Shown: piece after piece, positions 1 through 7,084 of the stretch
How the letters are laid out: each line of letters begins with the position of its first letter
Position numbering within the stretch: the stretch's first letter is position 1
DNA from: RGIG2161 sp964525525
Lineage (GTDB): Bacteria > Bacillota > Clostridia > Oscillospirales > CAG-272
Assembly (NCBI GenBank): GCA_964525525.1
Contig: CAZGHD010000040.1
Span: 1 to 16,857, forward strand
Direction: 5' to 3'
DNA: 16,857 nt
The notes under the pieces: model-generated
Told to the model about the DNA's origin: nothing
What the model saw: the letters and a program-made list of their open reading frames with translations, nothing else
The model's database searches: none
Program-made: the position numbers and the translations under genes

Positions 1-675
1 TATCTCGTGATGCCGGAAAAACTTCTTCACAAGATTCCCGAGGGCCTTTCTCTTAAAGAGGCGGCAATGGCTGAACCCGCCGCTATAGTGGCGCATCAGC
101 TTCTTGAACGCGCACACGTTACTCCGGGTGACAACGTGGTAATTATGGGCGTCGGCCCTATCGCTTTGCTTGCCGCGCAGATGGCGCGCATCGCAGGTGC
201 GGGAAAGATAATTCTGTGCGGATGCACCTCTGACGAGGGTTACCGCCTGAACATCGCAAAAGAGCTTGACTGCTACGATAAATTCATCAACGTACAGACC
301 GAGGACGCGGTTTCCGTAATTATGGAAGAGACGGAAATCGGTGCGGATATAGTCGTAGAGGCCTCCGGCGCGGGAAGTGCTATCCGCACCGCGATCAAAG
401 CTCTTAAAAAACGCGGTCTTCTTTGCGCTATCGGAATGACTTCCGGCGACACGGTGGAAATTCCGTACAACGAAGCTATGATGAAAGTACTTGATCTTCA
501 GTTCAATATGAGTTCGAGCTACAACGGCTGGAATATCGCGCTGTCACTCCTCGGACAGGGAAAAGTAAAAGTCGATCCGATGATCTCCGTTCGTCCTCTT
601 ACCGAGTGGAAAGAAGCGATTTCCGATCTTGAATCGGGTAAAGCAATGAAAATGCTTTTAACACCGGAGGAGTAG
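1..675 (+). CDS. Zinc-type medium-chain dehydrogenase, 3' part (sorbitol/threonine dehydrogenase-like)
   Basis: This is the C-terminal 224 residues of an NAD(P)-dependent medium-chain dehydrogenase. The frame is open at the left edge, so the N-terminal catalytic zinc domain lies outside the window. A Rossmann nucleotide-binding motif GVGPIALLA is seen at about residues 50-58 of the visible part, followed by strands of the same fold (IILCG, DIVVEASG, GLLCAIGM). The C-terminal block PLTEWKEAISDLESGKAMKMLL is typical of L-iditol/sorbitol or threonine dehydrogenase relatives, which oxidise a secondary alcohol of a polyol, sugar or amino acid. The substrate cannot be read from this half. The gene ends in TAG and is followed by a 157-nt structured intergenic region and a transporter on the same strand, so a shared role in sugar or sugar-acid use is possible but inferred. 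The family call is firm; the substrate is open. Confidence 0.85.
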   Translation, partial: YLVMPEKLLHKIPEGLSLKEAAMAEPAAIVAHQLLERAHVTPGDNVVIMGVGPIALLAAQMARIAGAGKIILCGCTSDEGYRLNIAKELDCYDKFINVQTEDAVSVIMEETEIGADIVVEASGAGSAIRTAIKALKKRGLLCAIGMTSGDTVEIPYNEAMMKVLDLQFNMSSSYNGWNIALSLLGQGKVKVDPMISVRPLTEWKEAISDLESGKAMKMLLTPEE

Positions 676-832
676 CGTGAAATATTGTTCGGTCAGAAAC
701 CGAAGTTTGCGTTATCACGCACTCAAATTCAAATTAAAAATGGGTCTAATCCTATTTTTGTTCGCCACAGCGAACACATTTGAATTTAATAAAATATTTT
801 TTACGCCGCATAGCGGCGGAATGGAGATATAA
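676..832 (+). other. Structured intergenic leader (possible cis-regulatory RNA or hairpin-rich repeat)
   Basis: This 157-nt gap holds no gene but many complementary segments. GCGTGA 675-680 pairs with TCACGC 715-720 around an inner TTCGGT/ACCGAA hairpin (688-693/699-704). A ten-base helix AAATTCAAAT/ATTTGAATTT (725-734/778-787) encloses two adjacent hairpins: a nine-pair stem 736-744/751-759 with one G-U pair, and GTTCGC/GCGAAC (760-765/770-775). Together these make a three-way junction with only one and two unpaired linker bases. A last hairpin CGCCGC-ATA-GCGGCG (804-818) sits just before the Shine-Dalgarno GGAG (823-826). The pairings are read directly from the sequence. Whether this is a regulatory leader of the transporter gene or a dispersed palindromic repeat cannot be decided here. 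I saw no convincing -35/-10 pair. Confidence 0.5.
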
Positions 833-1822
833 ATGGATTTTCTCAGCAGTTTTTTTGCGGTTGCGGAAAAGGTTGGCTTGCTTTTCATAATAATCGCGCT
901 CGGATTTATCTGCCAGCGTATCAAAATGCTTACCGAGGAAGCAAACAAATGCATGGGCGATATTGTAATGCATTTCGTTACTCCGTGCGTTATAATAAAC
1001 GCATTCAGTGCAACACTTTACACCAAAGACGAGCTTCTTGACGTGCTCAAAAATATCGGAATTACTGCGCTTATTGCGGTTGCGGCTCACGCAGCGATGA
1101 TCGTAGCGGTGCATTTTATATTCCGTTCCCGCAGTGAGGACAGACGCAGGCTTATGAGATTTGCGGCTGTGTTCTCCAATGCCGGATTTATCGCGCTTCC
1201 GCTTGCGCAGGCGCTTATCGACACTCCGACCACGCGTGAGGGGTCTCTTTACGCGGCGGTATATCTTGCAGTTTTCAATATCGCGCTCTGGACGTGGGGA
1301 CTCGTCGATATGAGCGGCGAGAAAAACGCGATGAACTGGAAAAAGATAGTGCTTAACCCCGGTATAATCGGAGTTGCGGTCGGACTTTTCGTGTTTACCT
1401 CTCCGCTTTACGTTAATTTCGGCGGTACGGCAGGAATAAAATTGCCCTCTCTCGCACTTGACGCGCTTTCTGCAATATCTGCGCTCAATCTGCCGCTTCC
1501 TATGCTGATGGTAGGATATTATCTCGGAAAAGCGGATCTTTTAGCGGCGGTAAAGGACGTAAAATCATGGCTGTGTATTGCGGTCAGACTTCTTGTGTTC
1601 CCGCTGATACTTTTGGGAGTTTTGTGGCTTTGCGGTGTTTCGGGTAACGTTCTTACCGTGTCTGTAATCGGCGCGAGCGCGCCCGTCGGTGCGACGGCTA
1701 CCATATTCGCGGCAAAATTCAACCGCGATACCGAGCTGTCGGTCAGACTCGTGTCCCTCTCGACGTTGCTTTCTATGATAACCATGCCGCTTATCGTCGG
1801 TCTTACCCAGATGATAGCGTAA
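833..1822 (+). CDS. AEC-family (auxin efflux carrier-type) membrane transporter
   Basis: This is a 329-residue, highly hydrophobic protein of the AEC/bile-acid-transporter superfamily, the usual length for bacterial members, which move organic acids such as malate or malonate across the cytoplasmic membrane. About ten membrane segments can be picked out, starting with GLLFIIIALGFICQ near residues 15-28 and ending with LLSMITMPLIVGLTQ. Family-like landmarks are TPCVIINAF near residues 50-58 and FSNAGFIALPLAQ near 122-134. The ATG at 833 has Shine-Dalgarno GGAG at 823-826, six bases upstream. The gene follows the dehydrogenase on the same strand after a structured leader and ends at a strong terminator. 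Substrate is unknown; pairing with a dehydrogenase hints at a metabolite of that pathway, which is inference only. Confidence 0.88.
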   Translation: MDFLSSFFAVAEKVGLLFIIIALGFICQRIKMLTEEANKCMGDIVMHFVTPCVIINAFSATLYTKDELLDVLKNIGITALIAVAAHAAMIVAVHFIFRSRSEDRRRLMRFAAVFSNAGFIALPLAQALIDTPTTREGSLYAAVYLAVFNIALWTWGLVDMSGEKNAMNWKKIVLNPGIIGVAVGLFVFTSPLYVNFGGTAGIKLPSLALDALSAISALNLPLPMLMVGYYLGKADLLAAVKDVKSWLCIAVRLLVFPLILLGVLWLCGVSGNVLTVSVIGASAPVGATATIFAAKFNRDTELSVRLVSLSTLLSMITMPLIVGLTQMIA

Positions 1823-1830
1823 AGATAGCT

Positions 1831-1861
1831 AAAATGCCTCGACAGCTTGTCGAGGCATTTT
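1831..1861. terminator. Bidirectional intrinsic terminator between convergent genes
   Basis: AAAATGCCTCGACA (1831-1844) and TGTCGAGGCATTTT (1848-1861) form a perfect 14-pair stem with a three-base GCT loop. The stem has a GC-rich core, with an A-run on one side and a T-run on the other, so it can terminate transcripts from both directions. It lies between the end of the AEC transporter gene (1822) and the end of the minus-strand beta-helix gene (1866). Confidence 0.92.
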
Positions 1862-1865
1862 TATG

Positions 1866-3074
1866 TTAGTAAGATATTCTTTCAAGTATTCCGTTGTCCG
1901 CGTTCTTTATTCTGCCTTTTACACCAACGTCCCGCATAACGAGATTTTTGATAGTGCCGTAGTTTTTGATAAACGGGTATTTTTGACCGGTGAGGTTTTC
2001 GTCGGTCACGTCTTCAAGGATAAGATTCTCAACTATAGCATCTCCGTATACGCAGATGGTGTCTATCGGAATTGTCTTTTCTTTGCGGTGCATATGAGCT
2101 ATTTTCAGATTCTTTACGAGTGTTTCTCCCTCTATTATGATAAGAGGATATTGCCACTCGCCCTGCCACGGGTAGGTGTACACTTGATTTGCTTTTGACG
2201 CGTAGACGTTGTCAATGAATATAGAGTCGTATCCGCCGTCAATACAGCCGTTTTGAGCGTTTTTGGTAAGACCGATGCAGTACTGGAAGTAGGTACCGTA
2301 CACGTTTGAAATACGTATATTTTCTACTTTCTGATGTACCGAAAGCATTCTTACCGCGCTATGGCAGGTTTCTGCAAAGATACCGTCTATCTCGACGTTA
2401 GTTATCGGACCGCAAGAGCCCTCGTCAGCGTTGAGCGCAACGAGATCGTCGTAGCACGCGCCCTTGAGATTCTTGATAATTCCGTCGTGGCAGTTGCCGT
2501 TGCAATGTATACCGTCCATATTTATCGGCATCGGATTTCCGCGGTTGAAGTCAAAGGTGACGTTATCTATATAAAAGTCAGAAACGGTATCAAGAGTAAC
2601 CGCAAAGTTGGACGGATCTTTTAAGGTAAGCGAGGACATTTTGAATCCAACGACCTTATAAAAGACCATACCGAAGCCCCAGAATTCGGGAATTGCGGGC
2701 TCTCTTACCTGAATGGGGTTGGGAGCCTGCTCCATATTGTTGAAGTTCCAGATCCCGCCGACTATCTCTATGTTTCTTGACGGCTCATTGTGCTCGCAGG
2801 CTTTCAGATAACTGCGGAATCTTCCGTTGTAATCTTCATCTACCTTTTTGTCAAGCTTGTTTTTCAGAATTACACAGTTGGAGCCAGGTGCGAGCTTGAT
2901 CTCCGCAAATCTCGGAAGAACGAGTTTGAAGTCGGAGGGGAGCTCAAGCGGCTTTGAAACGAGATAATTTTTTTCGGGAACGGGAAGGGTAAGTTCGTTT
3001 TCTGCCGTATCTATTAATTCCTGAATAGCGGCGGTATCGTCGTGAATACCGTCACCGTAAAGCTTGTTTATCAT
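1866..3074 (-). CDS. Pectate-lyase/GH28-like right-handed beta-helix protein, copy 2 (acidic residues kept)
   Basis: This 402-residue protein opens with YGDGIHDDTAAIQ (residues 6-18), the N-terminal signature of the pectate-lyase superfamily/GH28-like single-stranded beta-helix, here in a form needing little before it. The rest is a series of short strands with the N-V/I-x-I-x-N-V pattern of parallel beta-helix coils (for example IEIVGG, VENIRISNV, VENLILEDV). NMDGIH (185-190) and YDDLVALN (208-215) resemble the NTD and DD motifs of GH28 polygalacturonases; I do not see the family's GHG motif, so the reaction is uncertain. There is no signal peptide, unlike most pectinases, so it probably acts in the cytoplasm. 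ATG at 3074 has AAGGAGA (3087-3081) six bases upstream. It lies 26 bases downstream of a paralog and is probably co-transcribed with it. Confidence 0.82.
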   Translation of the reverse strand: MINKLYGDGIHDDTAAIQELIDTAENELTLPVPEKNYLVSKPLELPSDFKLVLPRFAEIKLAPGSNCVILKNKLDKKVDEDYNGRFRSYLKACEHNEPSRNIEIVGGIWNFNNMEQAPNPIQVREPAIPEFWGFGMVFYKVVGFKMSSLTLKDPSNFAVTLDTVSDFYIDNVTFDFNRGNPMPINMDGIHCNGNCHDGIIKNLKGACYDDLVALNADEGSCGPITNVEIDGIFAETCHSAVRMLSVHQKVENIRISNVYGTYFQYCIGLTKNAQNGCIDGGYDSIFIDNVYASKANQVYTYPWQGEWQYPLIIIEGETLVKNLKIAHMHRKEKTIPIDTICVYGDAIVENLILEDVTDENLTGQKYPFIKNYGTIKNLVMRDVGVKGRIKNADNGILERISY

Positions 3075-3100
3075 AAATTTTCTCCTTACTCTCGTTTGGA

Positions 3101-4303
3101 TTAAAATTCCATTATTTTATCGAATGATATGCGATTTGGGTACTTGTCGTCCTTGCCGGTATCAACGCCTCTGTATGAGAGAAATCCTATTTTACCGTAG
3201 TTGAGGAACAAGGGGCATTTACCGTCGGTGGTATTGGTGGTACGAACGTTTTTCATTATGAGTCTGTCTATATTAACTTCCTCTCCGATAAGGAAGGTTT
3301 CGCGGGGAATTACCTTTTCATCGTGATAGAAATTGCTTATAGCGATGTTCTTCAAAGTAAGGAAATAGTCTATGTATACGAGCGGACCTTCCGGAAAGTC
3401 GGGGTGAACCGCTCTTTCTTTGATGGTTTTGGTAAGTTCTGCGTGAACGTTTTCGATAGTGATAGCATTGAATACACCGCCTTTACCTCCTACATTGACA
3501 AACGCAAAGCAGGTCTGGAAGAAGGTGCCGGATACGTTGGAGATGCGTACGTTTTCAATATTGTTGCTTCCGAGAAACATTCTGATACCGCAGGGAGCTA
3601 TACCGCACGATACGTTATCGATAGTGACGTAGGCTATATCGCCACGTGAACCCTGCTCGGAGTTCATTTCAATCAAGCTTTCACAGCACGCTCCGCTGAG
3701 ATTGCGAATAGTACCGAAAAGGCAATTACCCATAAGATTTATACCGTTCATACACGCAGGCTTGGGGTTGCCGGTGTTGTAATCAAACGTAATATCTTCG
3801 ATAGTGAAATAAGAAACCGAATCAAGATTTATGCCGTGCGCGGATGGATCTTTTACGGTTATATCGGAAATTTTAAGGTTTACGGTTTTATAAAAAGAGA
3901 AGCAAAAACCCCAGAATCCCGCAATTGAAGAAGAAACGCACAGCGGATTTCCTTCCTGCTCCATATTGTTGGCGTTCCAGATTCCGCCGCATACCTCGAT
4001 GTCGCGGGCGGGAGCAGCGTCTGCATACGCTTTGACGTAGCTTGCATAGTTTCCGGTGTATTCACTGTTTGCGGGAAGCTCCAGCTTGTTCTTTAACATC
4101 ACGCAGTTTGCGCCTTTGGCGAGTCTCACCTCGGCAGAGCGGGGGAGGATCAGCTTGAAGAAAGAGGGAAGCACAAGCGGCTTTGAAATAAGATAGAACT
4201 TTTCGGGAGCCGGAAGAGAAAGCTCACATCCGGCAGTGTCGATCATTTCCTGTATCGCGGCGGTATCGTCGTGGATCCCGTCGCCGTAGAGTTTGTTTAA
4301 CAT
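3101..4303 (-). CDS. Pectate-lyase/GH28-like right-handed beta-helix protein, copy 1 (possible pseudoenzyme)
   Basis: This is a tandem paralog (400 residues) of the next gene, with the same opening YGDGIHDDTAAIQ at 6-18 and matching blocks along its whole length (GGIWN, NNMEQ, KDPS, SGAC/KGAC). It has no signal peptide. Where the partner has NMDGIH and YDDL, this copy has CMNGIN (184-189) and CESL (207-210), and the partner's H238 aligns with P237. The acidic and histidine positions are thus replaced while the fold is kept, which suggests loss of catalysis or a changed substrate. The frame can be extended upstream to a TTG at 4324, but that extension would encode the Shine-Dalgarno itself; ATG 4303 with AGGAG six bases before it is the better start and matches the partner's N-terminus. 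It is first in a two-gene operon behind a good promoter. Confidence 0.82.
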   Translation of the reverse strand: MLNKLYGDGIHDDTAAIQEMIDTAGCELSLPAPEKFYLISKPLVLPSFFKLILPRSAEVRLAKGANCVMLKNKLELPANSEYTGNYASYVKAYADAAPARDIEVCGGIWNANNMEQEGNPLCVSSSIAGFWGFCFSFYKTVNLKISDITVKDPSAHGINLDSVSYFTIEDITFDYNTGNPKPACMNGINLMGNCLFGTIRNLSGACCESLIEMNSEQGSRGDIAYVTIDNVSCGIAPCGIRMFLGSNNIENVRISNVSGTFFQTCFAFVNVGGKGGVFNAITIENVHAELTKTIKERAVHPDFPEGPLVYIDYFLTLKNIAISNFYHDEKVIPRETFLIGEEVNIDRLIMKNVRTTNTTDGKCPLFLNYGKIGFLSYRGVDTGKDDKYPNRISFDKIMEF

Positions 4304-4309
4304 TCTTTT

Positions 4310-4314
4310 CTCCT
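4310..4314 (-). promoter_or_regulatory. Shine-Dalgarno that fixes the start at 4303
   Basis: AGGAG reads on the minus strand at 4314-4310, six bases before ATG 4303. It lies inside the longer frame that begins with TTG at 4324, which argues against that start. Confidence 0.8.
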
Positions 4315-4341
4315 GTGAAAGCAAATGAATAATTTAAGTGT

Positions 4342-4370
4342 ATTATCTCACAAAAGTTTCTAAAATGCAA
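4342..4370 (-). promoter_or_regulatory. Sigma-A-type promoter for the cytoplasmic beta-helix pair
   Basis: On the minus strand TTGCAT (4370-4365) is followed after exactly 17 bases by GATAAT (4347-4342). The bases TGA just before the -10 also give a TGn extended element. Transcription would start near 4335, leaving a leader of about 30 bases before the ATG at 4303. Confidence 0.6.
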
Positions 4371-4399
4371 TAAGTTTTGAAGAATTGTTCACAGATTGA

Positions 4400-4408
4400 T
4401 GTTATAAT
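4400..4408 (+). promoter_or_regulatory. Extended -10 promoter for the GTPase-nuclease fusion
   Basis: TGTTATAAT is a perfect extended -10 element (TGn plus TATAAT at 4403-4408), but no good -35 lies 16-18 bases upstream. The leader to the TTG start at 4444 would be about 30 bases, too short for a tet(M)-style attenuator. It is back-to-back with the minus-strand promoter at 4342-4370. Confidence 0.6.
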
Positions 4409-4443
4409 ATTTCTTAATACTGCGAGAAAGGGGGACGGGATTT

Positions 4444-7035
4444 TTGAAAAAGAAGTTGACTATCGGTATACTTGCTCACGTTGACGCGGGAAAGACTACG
4501 CTGTCAGAGGCTCTGCTTTATCTTTCGGGAAAAATACGCGCACTCGGCAGAGTGGATCACAGAAACACGTATCTTGATACCTACTCACTTGAGCGTGAGC
4601 GCGGAATAACCATATTTTCAAAGCAGGCGAGATTTTCTACCGAAAACTGCGACTTTATTCTTCTTGACACTCCCGGGCACGCAGATTTTTCCCCGGAGGC
4701 TGAACGTACCCTTTCTTTGCTTGATTATGCAGTGCTGGTGGTCAGCGCGCCGGACGGGGTGCAAAACCATACGCGAACCTTGTGGCAGCTTCTTGCCCAT
4801 TATTCCGTGCCGACCTTTATTTTTGTAAACAAGACCGACATTACGATAAAATTCAAGGAAGATATTGAAGCGGAGCTTTCAAAGAGCTTGTCATCGGCGT
4901 GCGTGGCGTTTTACGAGAGTGATGAAAAATCCACGCTTGACGAGCGTCTTGCCTCGGCGCACGAGGATTTTCTCAACAGCTTTTTCGCAGGTGAGGAGAT
5001 AGAGGACTCGGAAATAGCGGAAAAAATATATCAAAGACAGCTGTTTCCTTGCTTTTTCGGATCTGCGCTGAAGACCGAGGGCGTGGAATTTTTCCTGTCT
5101 GCTATTGACAGATTTACCGTGTCCCCCGAATATCCGAGCGAGCAGTTTGGTGCCAAAGTGTACAAAATAGCTCACGCGTCGGGTACTCGTATAACGTATA
5201 TGAAGCTCACCGGCGGATCTCTTTCTGCGCGTGACGAGATAAATTATCTTTCTTCTGACGGAACGAAGTTTTCTGAAAAGGTATCTCAGATACGCCTTTA
5301 TTCGGGAGATAAATTTGAGCAGGTAGATACAGTTTTTGCAGGCGAGATATGCGCGGTTATCGGATTTTCAGCAACGTACGTCGGACAGGGACTCGGTGTG
5401 GAGATGGATTCCGGCTCTCCTGTGCTTGAGCCGGTGCTCTCTTACAGAATACTGCTCCCGGACGGCTGCGATCCGATGCTGTATTTTCCCAAGCTCAAAG
5501 AGCTTGAGGAGGAAGAACCGTCACTGCATCTTTACTGGAATGAAGAGCTTGCACAGATAGAAGCGCGGCTTATGGGTGATATACAGATCGACCTTTTAAA
5601 GAAGCTGATATACGACAGATTTACGATCTCTGCCGAGCTTGACGAGGGGCGCATACTTTATAAAGAAAAGGCGGCGGGTGTATCTGTCGGAGTCGGACAT
5701 TTTGAACCGCTTCGCCACTACGCCGAGGTGCAGTTGCTTATAGAACCGCAGCCGAAAGGTACGGGACTTGTTTTTGACACCGACGTGTCTGAAAACGATC
5801 TCGCTATGAACTGGCAGAGACTTGTACTTTCGCATCTGTATTCAAAAACTCACAGAGGAACTTTAACCGGCGCAGTGCTGACAGACACCAAGATAACTCT
5901 CGTTGCGGGACGTGCACACCAAAAGCATACCGAGGGTGGAGATTTCAGAGAGGCGACGCTGCGCGCTCTGCGTCAGGGACTTATGAAATCGGGATGTGTT
6001 CTGCTTGAACCTTTTTATCGCTTCAGAGTGGAAGTCCCTGTTGCATCCGTCGGCCGCGCGATGACAGATCTTCAAAGCCGCGGGGCAGAGTTTGCGGTAG
6101 AGTCGTCCGATACCGAATATTCTGTGATAGTGGGACGCGGTCCCGCATCCGAGCTTCACTCGTATTCGCGTGAGCTTACGTCGTACACACGCGGAGAGGG
6201 AAGAATGACCTGCGTCTCGGACGGTTACTATCCCTGTCACGATCAGGAGAGAGTGGTTGCCGAAGCGGGTTACGATCCCGTAGCGGACACGGAAAATCCG
6301 CCTCACTCGGTGTTCTGCGATCACGGTGCGGGCTTTGTCGTACCGTGGGACAAGGTTGACGAGTACAAGCATCTTGAATATTCACCGGACAAACCGAAAG
6401 AAGTAACTGCAGACAAGATAATTCCGCGCGCGTCCACCTTGTCGCGTAAATACGACATCAGTGATAAAGAGCTTGAGACTATTATGATGCGCGAATTCGG
6501 ACCTATCAAGCGCAGAAAATACAGTGAGCCTAAGATCAATTCTTCCGCGAAAAGATCGGGTGAGAAAAAGAAAAAAACTCCGTCAGAGCCTAAAAATCTG
6601 CTTATCATTGACGGATATAACGTTATATACGCGTGGGAATCGCTTCGCGTGATAGCGGAAGACGACTTTGCAAAGGCGAGAGACGTGCTGATGGATATTC
6701 TGTCAAATTACGTTGCCTTTACCAAGATAGACGTTATTTTGGTATTTGACGCGTATCTCGTCAAGGACGGCGTCGGCTCTGATTTTATCCACGACGGATA
6801 CCGCGTGGTGTTCACGCGCGAGGATCAGACGGCGGACGCGTATATCGAAAAGCTGATGCACGATATGGGACCTGATTACAGTATCAAGGTCGTAACCGGC
6901 GACGGACTTTTGCAGAGTTCTGCTGTTATGTCGGGTATCTCGCGAATGAGTACTGCCGAGTTTGAAGCTGAAGCGGTGGCGGTCGGAAACGAGATAACTG
7001 CGTTCGTCCGCAAGCTTGCCGAAAATAAAAAATAA
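4444..7035 (+). CDS. Tet(M)/EF-G-like translational GTPase fused to a YacP/Rae1-type NYN nuclease
   Basis: This 863-residue protein has two parts. Residues 1-646 form a ribosomal-protection/EF-G-like GTPase: G1 AHVDAGKTT (11-19), RGITI (53-57), DTPGH with its catalytic-type histidine (75-79), NKTD (129-132), GSALK (206-210), then the beta-barrel domain and domains III-V. A Lys/Arg-rich linker (about 647-717) leads to a C-terminal domain (718 to about 860) closely resembling the B. subtilis ribonuclease YacP/Rae1: LLIIDGYNVIYAW, VFDAYLVK, FTREDQTADAYIEKL and VVTGD, with acidic candidates D723, D769, D798 and D820. Rae1 is known to cut mRNA in the ribosomal A site, so the fusion may bring a nuclease to ribosomes by GTPase action (inference). 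The start is TTG with GGGGG at 4430-4434; no upstream in-frame start exists. The tetracycline-site loop of domain IV differs from Tet(M), so resistance is doubtful. Confidence 0.9.
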   Translation: MKKKLTIGILAHVDAGKTTLSEALLYLSGKIRALGRVDHRNTYLDTYSLERERGITIFSKQARFSTENCDFILLDTPGHADFSPEAERTLSLLDYAVLVVSAPDGVQNHTRTLWQLLAHYSVPTFIFVNKTDITIKFKEDIEAELSKSLSSACVAFYESDEKSTLDERLASAHEDFLNSFFAGEEIEDSEIAEKIYQRQLFPCFFGSALKTEGVEFFLSAIDRFTVSPEYPSEQFGAKVYKIAHASGTRITYMKLTGGSLSARDEINYLSSDGTKFSEKVSQIRLYSGDKFEQVDTVFAGEICAVIGFSATYVGQGLGVEMDSGSPVLEPVLSYRILLPDGCDPMLYFPKLKELEEEEPSLHLYWNEELAQIEARLMGDIQIDLLKKLIYDRFTISAELDEGRILYKEKAAGVSVGVGHFEPLRHYAEVQLLIEPQPKGTGLVFDTDVSENDLAMNWQRLVLSHLYSKTHRGTLTGAVLTDTKITLVAGRAHQKHTEGGDFREATLRALRQGLMKSGCVLLEPFYRFRVEVPVASVGRAMTDLQSRGAEFAVESSDTEYSVIVGRGPASELHSYSRELTSYTRGEGRMTCVSDGYYPCHDQERVVAEAGYDPVADTENPPHSVFCDHGAGFVVPWDKVDEYKHLEYSPDKPKEVTADKIIPRASTLSRKYDISDKELETIMMREFGPIKRRKYSEPKINSSAKRSGEKKKKTPSEPKNLLIIDGYNVIYAWESLRVIAEDDFAKARDVLMDILSNYVAFTKIDVILVFDAYLVKDGVGSDFIHDGYRVVFTREDQTADAYIEKLMHDMGPDYSIKVVTGDGLLQSSAVMSGISRMSTAEFEAEAVAVGNEITAFVRKLAENKK

Positions 7036-7084
7036 AAAATCCGCAAGAGGGAAAATTTTTTCAAAAAAACTTCTTGCGGATTTT
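7036..7084. terminator. Bidirectional terminator with a long, nested loop
   Basis: AAAATCCGCAAGA (7036-7048) pairs with TCTTGCGGATTTT (7072-7084) over 13 bases around a 23-base loop. The loop itself contains GAAAA-TT-TTTTC, a small second hairpin. It lies directly after the TAA of the fusion gene and overlaps the stop codon of the convergent SLOG gene, and would serve both. Confidence 0.8.

Noticed and set aside
676..832. tRNA or known riboswitch in the structured leader
   Set aside because: The helices do not fit a tRNA cloverleaf (no acceptor plus T-loop consensus) and no conserved core of a riboswitch I know is visible; it is reported only as an unclassified structure.
4304..4324. Longer N-terminus for the beta-helix gene starting at TTG 4324
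   Set aside because: The extension would encode the Shine-Dalgarno of ATG 4303, and the shorter form matches the N-terminus of the paralog.
5863..6372. A 169-codon minus-strand open frame inside the GTPase gene
   Set aside because: It lies wholly antisense to a well-supported gene, its translation shows no recognisable motif, and it has no upstream promoter; it is a shadow of the coding strand.
4444..7035. Calling this gene a tetracycline-resistance determinant
   Set aside because: Overall similarity to Tet(M) is real, but the domain IV loop differs, a nuclease is fused, and no attenuator or mobile element is nearby.
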